In this document: in pieces, positions 1 through 7,617 of the stretch
Layout: each line of letters begins with the position of its first letter
Position numbering within the stretch: position 1 is the first letter of the stretch
From: CAKSHC01 sp045631845
GTDB taxonomy: Bacteria; Bacillota; Clostridia; Oscillospirales; UMGS1783
Reading direction: 5' to 3'
Assembly (NCBI GenBank): GCA_045631845.1
Contig: JAZQVM010000021.1
Coordinates: 1 to 27,350, forward strand
Length of the DNA stretch: 27,350 nucleotides
Made by a program: the position numbers and the translations under genes
Notes under the pieces: generated by a model
Database searches by the model: none
The model's input: the letters and a program-made list of their open reading frames with translations, nothing else
Told to the model about the DNA's origin: nothing

Positions 1-54
1 TCCCACGCCTCGGCCAGCGGCGTCCACGTCGCCCGCCAAATCCTTTCCAAATAA
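1..54 (+). CDS. 3' end of a plus-strand gene, possibly a FAD-dependent dehydrogenase
   Basis: An open frame enters from the left edge and reads 17 codons (SHASASGVHVARQILSK) before a TAA at 52-54. The ending, a small-residue helix followed by SGVHVARQIL, resembles the last helix of two-dinucleotide-binding flavoproteins such as the COG2509 uncharacterised FAD-dependent dehydrogenases, where a similar ASG..AARAIL stretch closes the FAD domain. That assignment is an inference from a very short piece. The gene converges on the HD phosphohydrolase and shares its terminator. Confidence 0.4.
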   Translation, partial: SHASASGVHVARQILSK

Positions 55-60
55 AAAAGA

Positions 61-92
61 AAAACCCTCGATCCATTCGAGGGGTTTTTTTC
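61..92. terminator. Bidirectional rho-independent terminator
   Basis: CCCTCGA at 65-71 pairs with TCGAGGG at 77-83 around a 5-base loop. A-rich sequence precedes the stem and seven T follow it, so it can end both the gene at 1-54 and the leftward HD gene, whose stop codon sits at 92-94. Confidence 0.88.
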
Positions 93-682
93 TATCTCGG
101 CAAATATCCTTTTTGTATGCAGTCCTCTACAATATGTTCAATCACCGGCCAAAGCTTAGGCGCTCCCACCTTGATCGGCGCCATCCGCCGATAGACATCA
201 CTGCTGTGAATATCCCCCAGCCGCCAGGTGTGCCCGCCCGTCATATAGTTATTCATCAAGGGCTGAATCCGATCCATCGCCGCCGCATAACGGCTATCAT
301 CGGTCTGCTCAGCATCAAATTCCCGCCAAAGCGCCTCATAATACGCGCCCTGATCCGGCTCCAGCATGGAAAACAGCTTCTCCGCCGCCGCATTTTCCCT
401 CTCAGCCTTGTCAGCGTTAGCCGAAGCGTCATAGCAGAAAGTATCTCCCGCATACACCTCAATCAGATCATGCACCAGCACCATCTGCACAACGCGATTG
501 ATGTCAATCTCCCCCGCCGCATATTCCTGCAAAATCATGGCATATAAGGCCAAATGCCAGCTATGCTCGGCATCATTCTCCCGATGCGACCCGTCAGCCA
601 GAAGCGTCTGCCGCAACACCGTCTTCATTTTATCAATCTCAATTAAAAACCGCAATTGTCCTTCAATCCGTTTGGCATCCAT
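92..682 (-). CDS. HD-domain phosphohydrolase, YfbR-like nucleotidase family
   Basis: This is a 196-residue soluble protein of the HD metal-dependent phosphohydrolase superfamily, closest in pattern to the small YfbR/COG1896 group. Known members dephosphorylate deoxynucleoside monophosphates; the substrate here is inferred. The metal-binding set is visible: H40 in NDAEHSWH, H71-D72 in VHDLIE, and D137 in AAMDRIQP. The family's ...EIYAGD-type segment appears as VHDLIEVYAGDT. The ATG at 682 follows a good Shine-Dalgarno (GAGGTG, about 8 bases upstream). It is the last gene of a leftward group, 27 bases after the carboxypeptidase stop and directly before a terminator, so the two are probably cotranscribed. 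Confidence 0.85.
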   Translation of the reverse strand: MDAKRIEGQLRFLIEIDKMKTVLRQTLLADGSHRENDAEHSWHLALYAMILQEYAAGEIDINRVVQMVLVHDLIEVYAGDTFCYDASANADKAERENAAAEKLFSMLEPDQGAYYEALWREFDAEQTDDSRYAAAMDRIQPLMNNYMTGGHTWRLGDIHSSDVYRRMAPIKVGAPKLWPVIEHIVEDCIQKGYLPR

Positions 683-709
683 TCTTTTTCACCTCGCCCC
701 TATTATACC

Positions 710-1873
710 TTATAGGAGCACCATCCGCAAGAGTTTCCCGAACATAAACCCGAAATTCACCCGTTCCACCGCACACGGCGCCACCAGCGTTACCGTGTGC
801 AACAGTTTATCCCCGCAATAATACTCCAGCTTACCCAAGGTCTGCCCCTGCTCCACCGGTGCCGTCACACCCTCGACCATCTGTACCTTGCAGGTAATAT
901 TGTTCTTCTCGCTCTTGCCCACCAACAGCGTAATCCGTTCTTCTTCCATGTAGGGCGTCAACTCCTCAACTTGCCCGCCATCTACCTTCACCGACTCAAA
1001 CCCGCTCTGCCTCTCCAAATTCACCACCGCATAGTTGGCAAACCCGTGATCCAGTAACTTTTTCGCCTGCTCATTGCGAATGGCCGAACTTTCCGATCCC
1101 ATAATCACGGCAATCAACTGCATGTCGTCCCGCTTGGCCGTGGCACTGATGCAAAATCCTGCATTCGAAGTCGAACCCGTCTTCAGACCATTGGTTCCTG
1201 AATAAAACCGCACCAGCTTATTGGTATTACTCAGCCCAAACGCCCCATCCCGAATGGTGTCCATCCAAATGGTCGTGTAATTAAAAATCGCCGAGTGACT
1301 CATCAACTCCCGTGACATCACGGCAATATCATGGGCACTGGTCATATTACTCCCGTTATCATCCAACCCCGTGCAGTTGACAAAGGCAGTATCGGCCATC
1401 CCCAACTTTGCCGCCCGCTCATTCATCATCACCACAAACGCATCTTCGCTGCCGGCCACATACTCGCCAAGTGCCGCCGTCGCGTCGTTGGCACTGGCCA
1501 CCGCCACGCACTTAATCAGTTCATGCACCGTCATCTGCTCGCCCGCCTCAAGGTACACCTGCGACCCGCCTTTGTTCGCCGCATACTCGCTGACCTGCAC
1601 CACATCTTCCATCGTAATCCGTCCTTGATCAATCGCCTCAAACACCAAGAGCAAACTCATGATCTTGGTCACCGAAGCCGGCGGCAACGCCTCATGCTCA
1701 TTCTCCGCATACAACACCGTCCCGCTCCCCGCCTCCATCAACAGGCAGGACTTGGCCTTAATATCCAGATCAATCGGCTCGGCCATCACATCGGTACTGT
1801 CTGCCATATCATCGGCCAGCACCGGCACACACAGAAAACTCAAAACTAAAAGAAATGCGAATATCCTTTTCAC
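710..1873 (-). CDS. D-alanyl-D-alanine carboxypeptidase (low-molecular-weight PBP, family S11)
   Basis: This exported DD-carboxypeptidase trims the terminal D-Ala from peptidoglycan stem peptides. All three penicillin-binding motifs are intact: SxxK at S67-K70 (PPASVTK), SxN at S127-N129 (VASAND) and KTG at 231-233 (GLKTGS). Residues 1-20 form a signal peptide. The C-terminal ~100 residues fit the beta-rich PBP5 C-terminal domain and end in a short amphipathic stretch (FGFMFGKLLRMVLL) that may tether the protein to the membrane. The length (387) is normal. The start is GTG at 1873, with a GAGGTG Shine-Dalgarno inside the loop of a 14-bp inverted repeat, which may control translation. DacA and DacF types cannot be separated from sequence alone. 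Confidence 0.93.
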   Translation of the reverse strand: MKRIFAFLLVLSFLCVPVLADDMADSTDVMAEPIDLDIKAKSCLLMEAGSGTVLYAENEHEALPPASVTKIMSLLLVFEAIDQGRITMEDVVQVSEYAANKGGSQVYLEAGEQMTVHELIKCVAVASANDATAALGEYVAGSEDAFVVMMNERAAKLGMADTAFVNCTGLDDNGSNMTSAHDIAVMSRELMSHSAIFNYTTIWMDTIRDGAFGLSNTNKLVRFYSGTNGLKTGSTSNAGFCISATAKRDDMQLIAVIMGSESSAIRNEQAKKLLDHGFANYAVVNLERQSGFESVKVDGGQVEELTPYMEEERITLLVGKSEKNNITCKVQMVEGVTAPVEQGQTLGKLEYYCGDKLLHTVTLVAPCAVERVNFGFMFGKLLRMVLL

Positions 1874-1903
1874 GGTAAATCACCTCATCAAAAGGATATT
1901 CGC
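1857..1903 (-). promoter_or_regulatory. Perfect 14-bp inverted repeat enclosing the carboxypeptidase RBS
   Basis: GCGAATATCCTTTT at 1857-1870 is the exact reverse complement of AAAAGGATATTCGC at 1890-1903, with a 19-base spacer. In the leftward transcript the spacer carries the Shine-Dalgarno and the GTG start, and the 3' arm is codons 2-6. The next codons are U-rich, so the structure could act on translation or as an attenuator. The function is inferred; the repeat itself is seen directly. Confidence 0.6.
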
Positions 1904-1915
1904 TTCATTTATTTT

Positions 1916-3163
1916 TTATGAAAAGAAACCGCGGTAAAAATCTTCCGTTTGGACGTGTCCCACTACCGAAATGCTCATATTGGCATAATCCAGCATCTCC
2001 TGCGCCACCGCCCGCACCTGCTCGGCCGTCACACTCTCAATGCGCCGCAAAATCTCATCGGCATCGGTCTCTCCCATCCCGTAAATCTCTCTCTTGGCCC
2101 GCATCTTCATGTGCGCCGAAGAACCTTCTAACTCCAAAATCATACCGCTGGCCAACTGCTCCTTGGCCCGTGCCACCTCGGCATCGGTAAACCCGTTTTG
2201 CCGAATGTCGTCCAACTCCTGCCGAATCCTTGTCAAACACTTGGACTCGGACGTAGGCGCCAACGCCGTGTAAATACAGAACAACCCCGTATGCAGATAG
2301 GGCGACAAATAGGACGAAATATTATAGGCCAACCCCTCCTGCTCCCGAATCGAACGGAACAGGCGTGACGACATCGTACCACCCGTCAAGGCCGACAACA
2401 CCGACACCGCATACCGCCGCTCATCAAACATCGGATAGGATGGAAACCCAATGCACAAATGGTTCTGCTCGATGTCCTTCTCGGTCAAGGCACAAACACA
2501 AGCATACGCCCCATTCTCGGCATTTTCAACTGCCACCCCTTCTGCCACCTGCCCGAATAAGCGCTCACAATCAGCCAAGAAACTTTTCTCATCCAAACGC
2601 CCGCTGGCGCTGATGACAATGTTGGCGCCCACATAACTTTGCTGCTGATACTCCCGCATACTCTCGGCCGTGATGCGCTTGACCGTTTCCGCCTTGCCCA
2701 GTATCTCACGCCCCAATACGCTGTCCCGCCAAACACCCTCACTGAGTTTCGCCATTACTAGATCTTCGGGATTGTCCTCGCACATGGCAATCTCCTCTAA
2801 GATTACCTTGCGCTCGGTCTCCACTTCCTCGCGCAGATAAGCCGGATGCAACACCATATCCGCGAGCAATTCCAATCCTCGGGTCACATGCTTATCCAGC
2901 ATCGTGCAGTAATAGCAGGTCAAAAGTTTGGCCGTGTAGGCATTCACATACCCGCCCATCGCATCAAACTGCTCGGCCAACTCCCCCGCACTGTAATTCT
3001 CGGTACTCTTAAAGGCCATGTGCTCGCAAAAGTGCGCCATACCCGCATATTCTTCCGGATCAGCCGCCGAACCGCCTTTCACCCATACCCCGCAACTCAC
3101 ACTGCGCAGATGATCCATCGGCTCGGTCACAACCGTCACTCCGTTTGCTAATCTTGTTACCAT
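1916..3163 (-). CDS. M16-family zinc metallopeptidase (insulinase-like; YmxG/MlpA type)
   Basis: This is a 415-residue peptidase of the pitrilysin/mitochondrial processing peptidase family. The inverted zinc motif HxxEH is present as H44-F-C-E47-H48 (AHFCEHM), and the third ligand is E124 in VILEEIAMCEDN. This short one-unit form has an N-terminal catalytic half and a C-terminal non-catalytic half, and normally works as a dimer on unfolded peptides. No signal peptide is seen. A gene of this family directly downstream of pnp is the usual order in Bacillus and Clostridia, which supports the assignment. The ATG at 3163 follows a weak G-rich ribosome binding site, and a hairpin separates it from pnp, so expression may be reduced relative to pnp. 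Confidence 0.93.
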   Translation of the reverse strand: MVTRLANGVTVVTEPMDHLRSVSCGVWVKGGSAADPEEYAGMAHFCEHMAFKSTENYSAGELAEQFDAMGGYVNAYTAKLLTCYYCTMLDKHVTRGLELLADMVLHPAYLREEVETERKVILEEIAMCEDNPEDLVMAKLSEGVWRDSVLGREILGKAETVKRITAESMREYQQQSYVGANIVISASGRLDEKSFLADCERLFGQVAEGVAVENAENGAYACVCALTEKDIEQNHLCIGFPSYPMFDERRYAVSVLSALTGGTMSSRLFRSIREQEGLAYNISSYLSPYLHTGLFCIYTALAPTSESKCLTRIRQELDDIRQNGFTDAEVARAKEQLASGMILELEGSSAHMKMRAKREIYGMGETDADEILRRIESVTAEQVRAVAQEMLDYANMSISVVGHVQTEDFYRGFFS

Positions 3164-3183
3164 AATCCCCCAAAAAATGACAA

Positions 3184-3204
3184 GGGAGAGGTAAACCCTC
3201 TCCC
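3184..3204 (-). terminator. Hairpin between pnp and the M16 peptidase gene
   Basis: GGGAGAGG at 3184-3191 pairs with CCTCTCCC at 3197-3204 around TAAAC. Read leftward, the stem is followed by TTGTCATTTTTTGG, so the U-run is a few bases displaced. It could be a leaky terminator or a 3' stabiliser of the pnp message. Confidence 0.5.
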
Positions 3205-3211
3205 CGTTAGT

Positions 3212-5329
3212 TTATTCGTTCTCAGCAGCCTTCTGCTGTTCCAACTCGGCCAATGCAGCCTTGCGGGAAAGATTCATTCTGCCCTTTTCGTCTACGCCAA
3301 GGAACTTGACCCAGATCTCATCACCGATGCTTACCACATCCTCAACCGTCGGCACACGCTTGTTATCCAGCTGAGAAATGTGAACCATGCCCTCCTTGCC
3401 GGGAGCAAACTCTACGAAAGCACCAATCTTGATGATGCCGGTAACCGTACCCTTATACAGAGCACCCACCTCGGGGTCTTCCACGATCGCCTTGATGGTA
3501 GCCATCGCCTGCTTGCCGCCCTCATTGCTGTAGGTGGCGATGAACAAACGACCGTCTTCCTCTATGTCGATCTTGGTGTTGGTGTCAGCCTGAATCTTCT
3601 GAATCACACTGCCACCCTTACCGATAACATCACGGATCTTATCAGGGTTAATGTTCATCATCAGCATCTTAGGCGCATACTCACTCAACTCCTCACGGGG
3701 CTTATCGATCGCCTTAAGAATGACTTCATCAATAATGTGGAAACGAGCCTTCTCGGTCTTCTCCAGAGCCGACCAGATGATCTCCTCAGTCAAACCGTCG
3801 ATCTTCAGGTCCATCTGAATGGCGGTGATACCCTTCTTGGTACCGGCCACCTTAAAGTCCATATCGCCGAAGAAGTCTTCAATACCCTGAATGTCCACCA
3901 TGGTCATCCAAGTATCGTTATCGGTAATCAAACCGCAGGAAATACCGGCAACGGGCGCCTTAATGGGCACACCGGCATCCATCAGAGCCAAGGTCGAACC
4001 GCAGATCGAACCCTGCGAGGTCGAACCGTTGGAGGTCAGAACCTCGGACACCAAACGAATGGCATACGGGAACTCATCCTCAGACGGAATCACAGGCAAC
4101 AAGGCACGCTCAGCCAAAGCACCGTGACCGATCTCACGACGGCCGGCACTGCGGGAGGGCTTAGCCTCACCCGTCGAATAACCGGGCATGTTGTAGTGGT
4201 GCATATATCTCTTGTATTCTTCCTCATCAATGCCGTCGAGCAGCTGACGCTCGCCGATCATGCCGAGGGTGGCAATGGTCAGAACCTGCGTCTGTCCACG
4301 GGCAAACATACCCGAACCGTGGGTACGGGGCAGAACCGAAACCTCGCCCCACAAAGGACGCATCTCGTCAATGCCACGGCCGTCTACACGCTTGCCTTCC
4401 AGCAACCACTGACGAACCACGTATTTCTGCAACTTATACAAGCACTCATCAAAGAGCTTCTCGCTATCGGGATACTTCTCGCTAAACTCGGCAATCACCT
4501 CATCGGTCACGATCTTCATGGCCGCATCACGGACATTCTTGTCATCGGTGTTGAGAGCCTCACGCACCTTCTCGATGGCAAAAGCCTTGATGTCTTCATA
4601 CATCTCTTCAGGCACGTTAATCTGAGTGTACTCGAACTTGGGCTTGCCAATCTCGGCTACGATGGAATTGATGAAGTCAACCATCTCTTTGCAAACGGCA
4701 TAGCCCTGCTTGATGGCATCAAACATCACATCGTTGGGCACTTCGTTAGCGCCCGCCTCGATCATAACAACCTTCTTGTCCGAACCAACAACGGTCAGAG
4801 CCAAATCGCTCTTGTTACGCTCCTCAGCGGTGGGATTGAAGACAAACTTGCCGTCAACCAAACCAACGCTGACACCGGCAATCGGGCCGGCCCAAGGAAT
4901 GTCGGAAATAGCAACCGCAATGGAAGCACCCAGCATACCGGCGATCTCGGGGGAATTGTCCTGATCCACCGACATAACGGTAACACATACGGCTACATCG
5001 TTACGCATATCCTTCGGGAACAGAGGGCGCATCGGACGGTCGATCACACGGGAAGCCAAAATAGCCTTCTCGGTCGGACGACCCTCACGCTTTAAGAAGC
5101 CACCGGGGATCTTACCAACAGCATATAACTTCTCCTCAAAGTCAACAGACAGAGGGAAATAATCGATGCCGTCACGGGGACGCTCGGAAGCGGTGGCGGT
5201 AGCTAGAATGACCGTGTCGCCATAACGAACCAAGCAAGAACCGTTGGCCAATTCGGCCATCTTACCGGTCTCCACAATCAGGGGACGGCCGGCAAATTCA
5301 GTTTTGAATACTCTGAAATTTTCGTACAT
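3212..5329 (-). CDS. pnp: Polyribonucleotide nucleotidyltransferase (PNPase)
   Basis: PNPase is a trimeric 3'-to-5' phosphorolytic exoribonuclease and component of RNA decay complexes. The 705 residues show the standard order: first RNase PH domain (about 10-145), alpha-helical linker, second RNase PH domain with the active-site region (about 310-545, including FARGQTQVLT and GSICGSTLALMDAGVPI), a KH domain with the GxxG loop IGKGGSVIQ, and a C-terminal S1 domain (GALYKGTVTGI...GKEGMVHISQL). The ATG at 5329 is preceded by AAGGAG, and the protein starts MYENFRVFKTEFAGR as expected. The frame stays open upstream to 5530, but that part overlaps rpsO and has no homology, so it is excluded. Hairpins in the rpsO-pnp gap suggest post-transcriptional control. 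Confidence 0.98.
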   Translation of the reverse strand: MYENFRVFKTEFAGRPLIVETGKMAELANGSCLVRYGDTVILATATASERPRDGIDYFPLSVDFEEKLYAVGKIPGGFLKREGRPTEKAILASRVIDRPMRPLFPKDMRNDVAVCVTVMSVDQDNSPEIAGMLGASIAVAISDIPWAGPIAGVSVGLVDGKFVFNPTAEERNKSDLALTVVGSDKKVVMIEAGANEVPNDVMFDAIKQGYAVCKEMVDFINSIVAEIGKPKFEYTQINVPEEMYEDIKAFAIEKVREALNTDDKNVRDAAMKIVTDEVIAEFSEKYPDSEKLFDECLYKLQKYVVRQWLLEGKRVDGRGIDEMRPLWGEVSVLPRTHGSGMFARGQTQVLTIATLGMIGERQLLDGIDEEEYKRYMHHYNMPGYSTGEAKPSRSAGRREIGHGALAERALLPVIPSEDEFPYAIRLVSEVLTSNGSTSQGSICGSTLALMDAGVPIKAPVAGISCGLITDNDTWMTMVDIQGIEDFFGDMDFKVAGTKKGITAIQMDLKIDGLTEEIIWSALEKTEKARFHIIDEVILKAIDKPREELSEYAPKMLMMNINPDKIRDVIGKGGSVIQKIQADTNTKIDIEEDGRLFIATYSNEGGKQAMATIKAIVEDPEVGALYKGTVTGIIKIGAFVEFAPGKEGMVHISQLDNKRVPTVEDVVSIGDEIWVKFLGVDEKGRMNLSRKAALAELEQQKAAENE

Positions 5330-5373
5330 TTTGAATTCTCCTTTGTATATTTTTTGAGAACTCCGAAGTTTAG

Positions 5374-5411
5374 CAGTTATGACAACACCCGGGCAGATGC
5401 TCTCATAACTG
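5374..5411 (-). promoter_or_regulatory. Leader hairpin upstream of pnp
   Basis: CAGTTATGA at 5374-5382 and TCATAACTG at 5403-5411 form a perfect 9-bp inverted repeat with a 20-base loop, in the 154-base gap between rpsO and pnp. pnp leaders in other bacteria are known targets for RNase cleavage and PNPase autoregulation; a role here is inferred only from position and structure. Confidence 0.45.
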
Positions 5412-5446
5412 ATAAAACCCCGTGTCCTCTTTCTTTTTCGTGAAAA

Positions 5447-5472
5447 GTGGGGGTGCAAGAAAACACCCCCAC
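5447..5472 (-). terminator. Hairpin after rpsO (partial terminator or processing site)
   Basis: GTGGGGGTG at 5447-5455 and CACCCCCAC at 5464-5472 pair perfectly over 9 bp with an 8-base loop, 11 bases past the rpsO stop. Leftward, only four U follow (TTTTCACG), so termination is probably incomplete and would allow read-through into pnp. Confidence 0.6.
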
Positions 5473-5483
5473 CAAAATCACTC

Positions 5484-5750
5484 TTACTTTCTGATGCCGA
5501 GCTGCGCAATGATAGAACGATATCTCTCAATATCGATCTTGGTCAGATAGGCAAGCAGATTTCTTCTCTTACCAACCATCTGCAAAAGGCCACGACGGGA
5601 ATGATGGTCATGGGGATTCTTCTTCAGATGCTCGGTCAGAGAGTTGATACGATTGGTCAGAATAGCGATCTGAACCTCGGGAGATCCGGTGTCGCCTTCA
5701 TGACGCTTGTACTGAGCGATAACTTGCTGCTTTTCTTCTTTGGAAATCAT
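5484..5750 (-). CDS. rpsO: Small ribosomal subunit protein uS15
   Basis: S15 is a primary 16S rRNA-binding protein that nucleates the platform of the 30S subunit. The 88-residue product matches the family length. It has the expected all-helical pattern and conserved segments, including HEGDTGSPEVQI, the rRNA-contact LKKNPHDHHSRRGLL, and VGKRRNLLAYL. The start is ATG at 5750, with GGAGGTG about 8 bases upstream. An ATG 15 bases further up (5765) overlaps that ribosome binding site and would add MEVET, so it is rejected. It lies between ribF and pnp as in Bacillus, and has its own promoter and a structured leader. Confidence 0.97.
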   Translation of the reverse strand: MISKEEKQQVIAQYKRHEGDTGSPEVQIAILTNRINSLTEHLKKNPHDHHSRRGLLQMVGKRRNLLAYLTKIDIERYRSIIAQLGIRK

Positions 5751-5843
5751 TGTTTCCACCTCCATAAATTTTTATTCTCGCCTCATACTAAGCCGAGGTC
5801 GGAGGACCCTTCCGTCAGCCGAGCATGGGTGAACGCATAATAC
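5751..5843 (-). promoter_or_regulatory. Structured rpsO 5' leader, candidate S15 autoregulatory RNA
   Basis: About 90 bases separate the inferred transcription start (near 5843) from the rpsO ATG. They include a GC-rich segment (around 5792-5822) that can fold into a short CGGA/TCCG stem, with adjacent repeats of CTCGGC. S15 is known to bind and repress its own leader in several bacterial lineages using unrelated RNA folds. That this leader does so is an inference. Confidence 0.45.
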
Positions 5844-5849
5844 GATGGG

Positions 5850-5878
5850 ATTATACCATATTATTTTTCATTTGTAAA
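5850..5878 (-). promoter_or_regulatory. Sigma-A-type promoter of rpsO
   Basis: On the minus strand TTTACA (5873-5878) is followed after exactly 17 bases by TATAAT (5850-5855), preceded by GG. The -35 box lies inside the last codons of ribF, giving rpsO-pnp an internal promoter separate from the nusA operon. Confidence 0.78.
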
Positions 5879-6761
5879 GAGAAAAATATTCTTTTGTTTG
5901 CAAAACATTTTCTTGGATGGCTTCCCGCAGGGCATCTACTGAGGAAAACTTGGTTTCGGGTCGCAGCATCTTATAAAAAGCCACCCTCACCTTTTTGTCG
6001 TAAAGATCAATCTGCCGATCGATGATATAGGTTTCAATGTTGTATGCACGGGTCTTTTCCACCGTGGGGCGCACCCCCACGTTGGTCACCGCCTCGCACC
6101 ACTCGCCGTTTACCAGCACGCGAGTGGCATACACCCCGTACATCGGCACAATCGAAAAATCGTCCAAGGTCTGATTGATGGTGGGAAACCCCAAGGTCGT
6201 CCCCAGCTTCTTGCCGTGGTAAACCTGCCCCCATACGGTAAACGGTCTGCCTAACAATTTCGCCGCCAATTCCATATTCCCGCTTCGTACCAAGGAACGG
6301 ATCTTGGTTGAGGAAATCACCATATTGTCCTGTGTCACAGGCTCAACCACACGGCACCCAATACCCTGCTCATCACATAACCGCTTAAGGGTATCGGCAT
6401 TGCCCGAAGCCCCCACGCCAAACCGATAATGAAACCCACACACCAGCATCACCGCGCCAAACTCCCGCACCGTCTTTTCCACAAAGCCCGTCGGGGAAAG
6501 GTTGGCCGTCTTAGCATCAAAGGGAATGTAAATCACCTCATCAATGCCCAGCTCGCGAATATAAGCCTCCTTGCTCTCATTGTCGGTCAGCACCGGCGTT
6601 ACGCACGCGCCGGCAAATACATTGTCGGGGTCACGCTCAAAAATCAGCGCCGCACTCTTGACGCCCATCTCCTTGGCCGCCGCCACCGCCTCCTTGAGCA
6701 GTACCGCATGGCCACGGTGCACCCCATCAAAATTGCCAAGTGCAATCACTCGCTTATTCAT
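5868..6761 (-). CDS. ribF: Bifunctional riboflavin kinase / FAD synthetase
   Basis: RibF converts riboflavin to FMN and then to FAD in the cytosol. The 297-residue product starts MNKRVIALGNFDGVHRGH. It carries the nucleotidyltransferase signature of the FAD synthetase half (GNFDGVHRGH, residues 9-18) and the ISSTKIR segment. The C-terminal flavokinase half begins near LLGRPFTVWGQVYHG, with KLGTTLGFPTIN and the TNVGVRPTV segment. The ATG at 6761 overlaps the truB stop by 8 bases (ATGAATAA), indicating translational coupling. The frame extends upstream inside truB for 45 codons with no homology, so that part is excluded. Loss of this gene should affect the flavoproteins encoded further along the window. 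Confidence 0.96.
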   Translation of the reverse strand: MNKRVIALGNFDGVHRGHAVLLKEAVAAAKEMGVKSAALIFERDPDNVFAGACVTPVLTDNESKEAYIRELGIDEVIYIPFDAKTANLSPTGFVEKTVREFGAVMLVCGFHYRFGVGASGNADTLKRLCDEQGIGCRVVEPVTQDNMVISSTKIRSLVRSGNMELAAKLLGRPFTVWGQVYHGKKLGTTLGFPTINQTLDDFSIVPMYGVYATRVLVNGEWCEAVTNVGVRPTVEKTRAYNIETYIIDRQIDLYDKKVRVAFYKMLRPETKFSSVDALREAIQENVLQTKEYFSLYK

Positions 6762-7617
6762 AGATCTTGTCCATCCATACCAGTTTAATCTCGCCCGCCG
6801 ACTCCTCGCACAGGCCGAGAAATTCATTCTTGCTGTCATAAGCTCGGAACAATCCCCTCGCCTGCCCCGTAAACCGGTTGGGTGAGAGCGTTCCACCGTT
6901 TAATAGATAATGCCGTCCGGGCGCATCTACCGCACAGGCAGGACAATGTCCGAACAACCTTTGCACATCCACCATCGGACGGTCACCCGCCTCCATCTGG
7001 GATAGCGTTCGGCAATCCTCAATCGAAATGCCCGACGCCTTGATGCGGCACAGATCCGTCATGGTCGCCAACACTCCGCAGGCATGAGCCATATCCTCAA
7101 TGAGCGTGCGGATGTATGTACCCGTCTTGCACCCCACCGTGATGGTGGCGCACTCGCCGTCAAAGTCGTCCAAGGTCAGGGACGTGATGACCGCCTTGCG
7201 CGGCGCAATCTCCACCTCCTGCCCCTTGCGGGCATAGTCGTAAAGGGGTCGCCCATCCTTCTTTAAGGCCGAAAAAATGGGCGGAACTTGGGTAATTTCT
7301 CCCAAAAACTGAGGAATTACTGCCTCAAAATCGCTCACTTTCGGCCGCAAATCGCTCCGTTTTTGCACATTTCCGGTAATATCGCCCGTGTCGGTAACGA
7401 TACCGAAGCGCAATTTGGCCCGATATACCTTCTCATCATCCAAAAACGGAATGAGTTTAGTCGCCCGCCCGAGCAGAATCGGCAACACGCCGCTTGCCAG
7501 CGGGTCGAGCGTACCGGCGTGCCCATGTTTCTTCTCACCATATAAGAAGGAAACGGCATTGCCCGCCTTGCGGGAGAGCACACCGCTGTCTTTATTCAAA
7601 GGGACGATGCCGTTCAT
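6754..7617 (-). CDS. truB: tRNA pseudouridine(55) synthase
   Basis: TruB makes pseudouridine 55 in the T-loop of tRNAs. The catalytic aspartate is D38 in the hallmark HAGTLDPLASGVL. Downstream are the conserved YRAKLRFGIVTDTGD and GCKTGTYIRTLIEDMA segments. The length (287) is normal, with a C-terminal extension containing NRFTGQARGLFRAYD, consistent with a small PUA-like tail. The N-terminus (PLNKDSGVLSRKAGNAV) departs from the usual xKPxGxTSxxV, with leucine and serine in place of threonine-serine, a minor oddity. The start overlaps the nrnA stop by ATGA and the 3' end overlaps ribF, so the three are translationally coupled. Confidence 0.96.
   Translation of the reverse strand: MNGIVPLNKDSGVLSRKAGNAVSFLYGEKKHGHAGTLDPLASGVLPILLGRATKLIPFLDDEKVYRAKLRFGIVTDTGDITGNVQKRSDLRPKVSDFEAVIPQFLGEITQVPPIFSALKKDGRPLYDYARKGQEVEIAPRKAVITSLTLDDFDGECATITVGCKTGTYIRTLIEDMAHACGVLATMTDLCRIKASGISIEDCRTLSQMEAGDRPMVDVQRLFGHCPACAVDAPGRHYLLNGGTLSPNRFTGQARGLFRAYDSKNEFLGLCEESAGEIKLVWMDKIYE

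Noticed and set aside
3380..5095. A 571-codon open frame on the plus strand opposite pnp
   Set aside because: It lies wholly antisense to a certain PNPase and its His/Asn/Gly/Thr-rich product has no recognisable domain; it follows from pnp codon bias.
5330..5530. N-terminal extension of pnp
   Set aside because: It overlaps rpsO and leader hairpins; the PNPase start at 5329 has AAGGAG and matches the family.
6762..6896. N-terminal extension of ribF inside truB
   Set aside because: It has no homology to RibF; ATG 6761 gives the canonical N-terminus.
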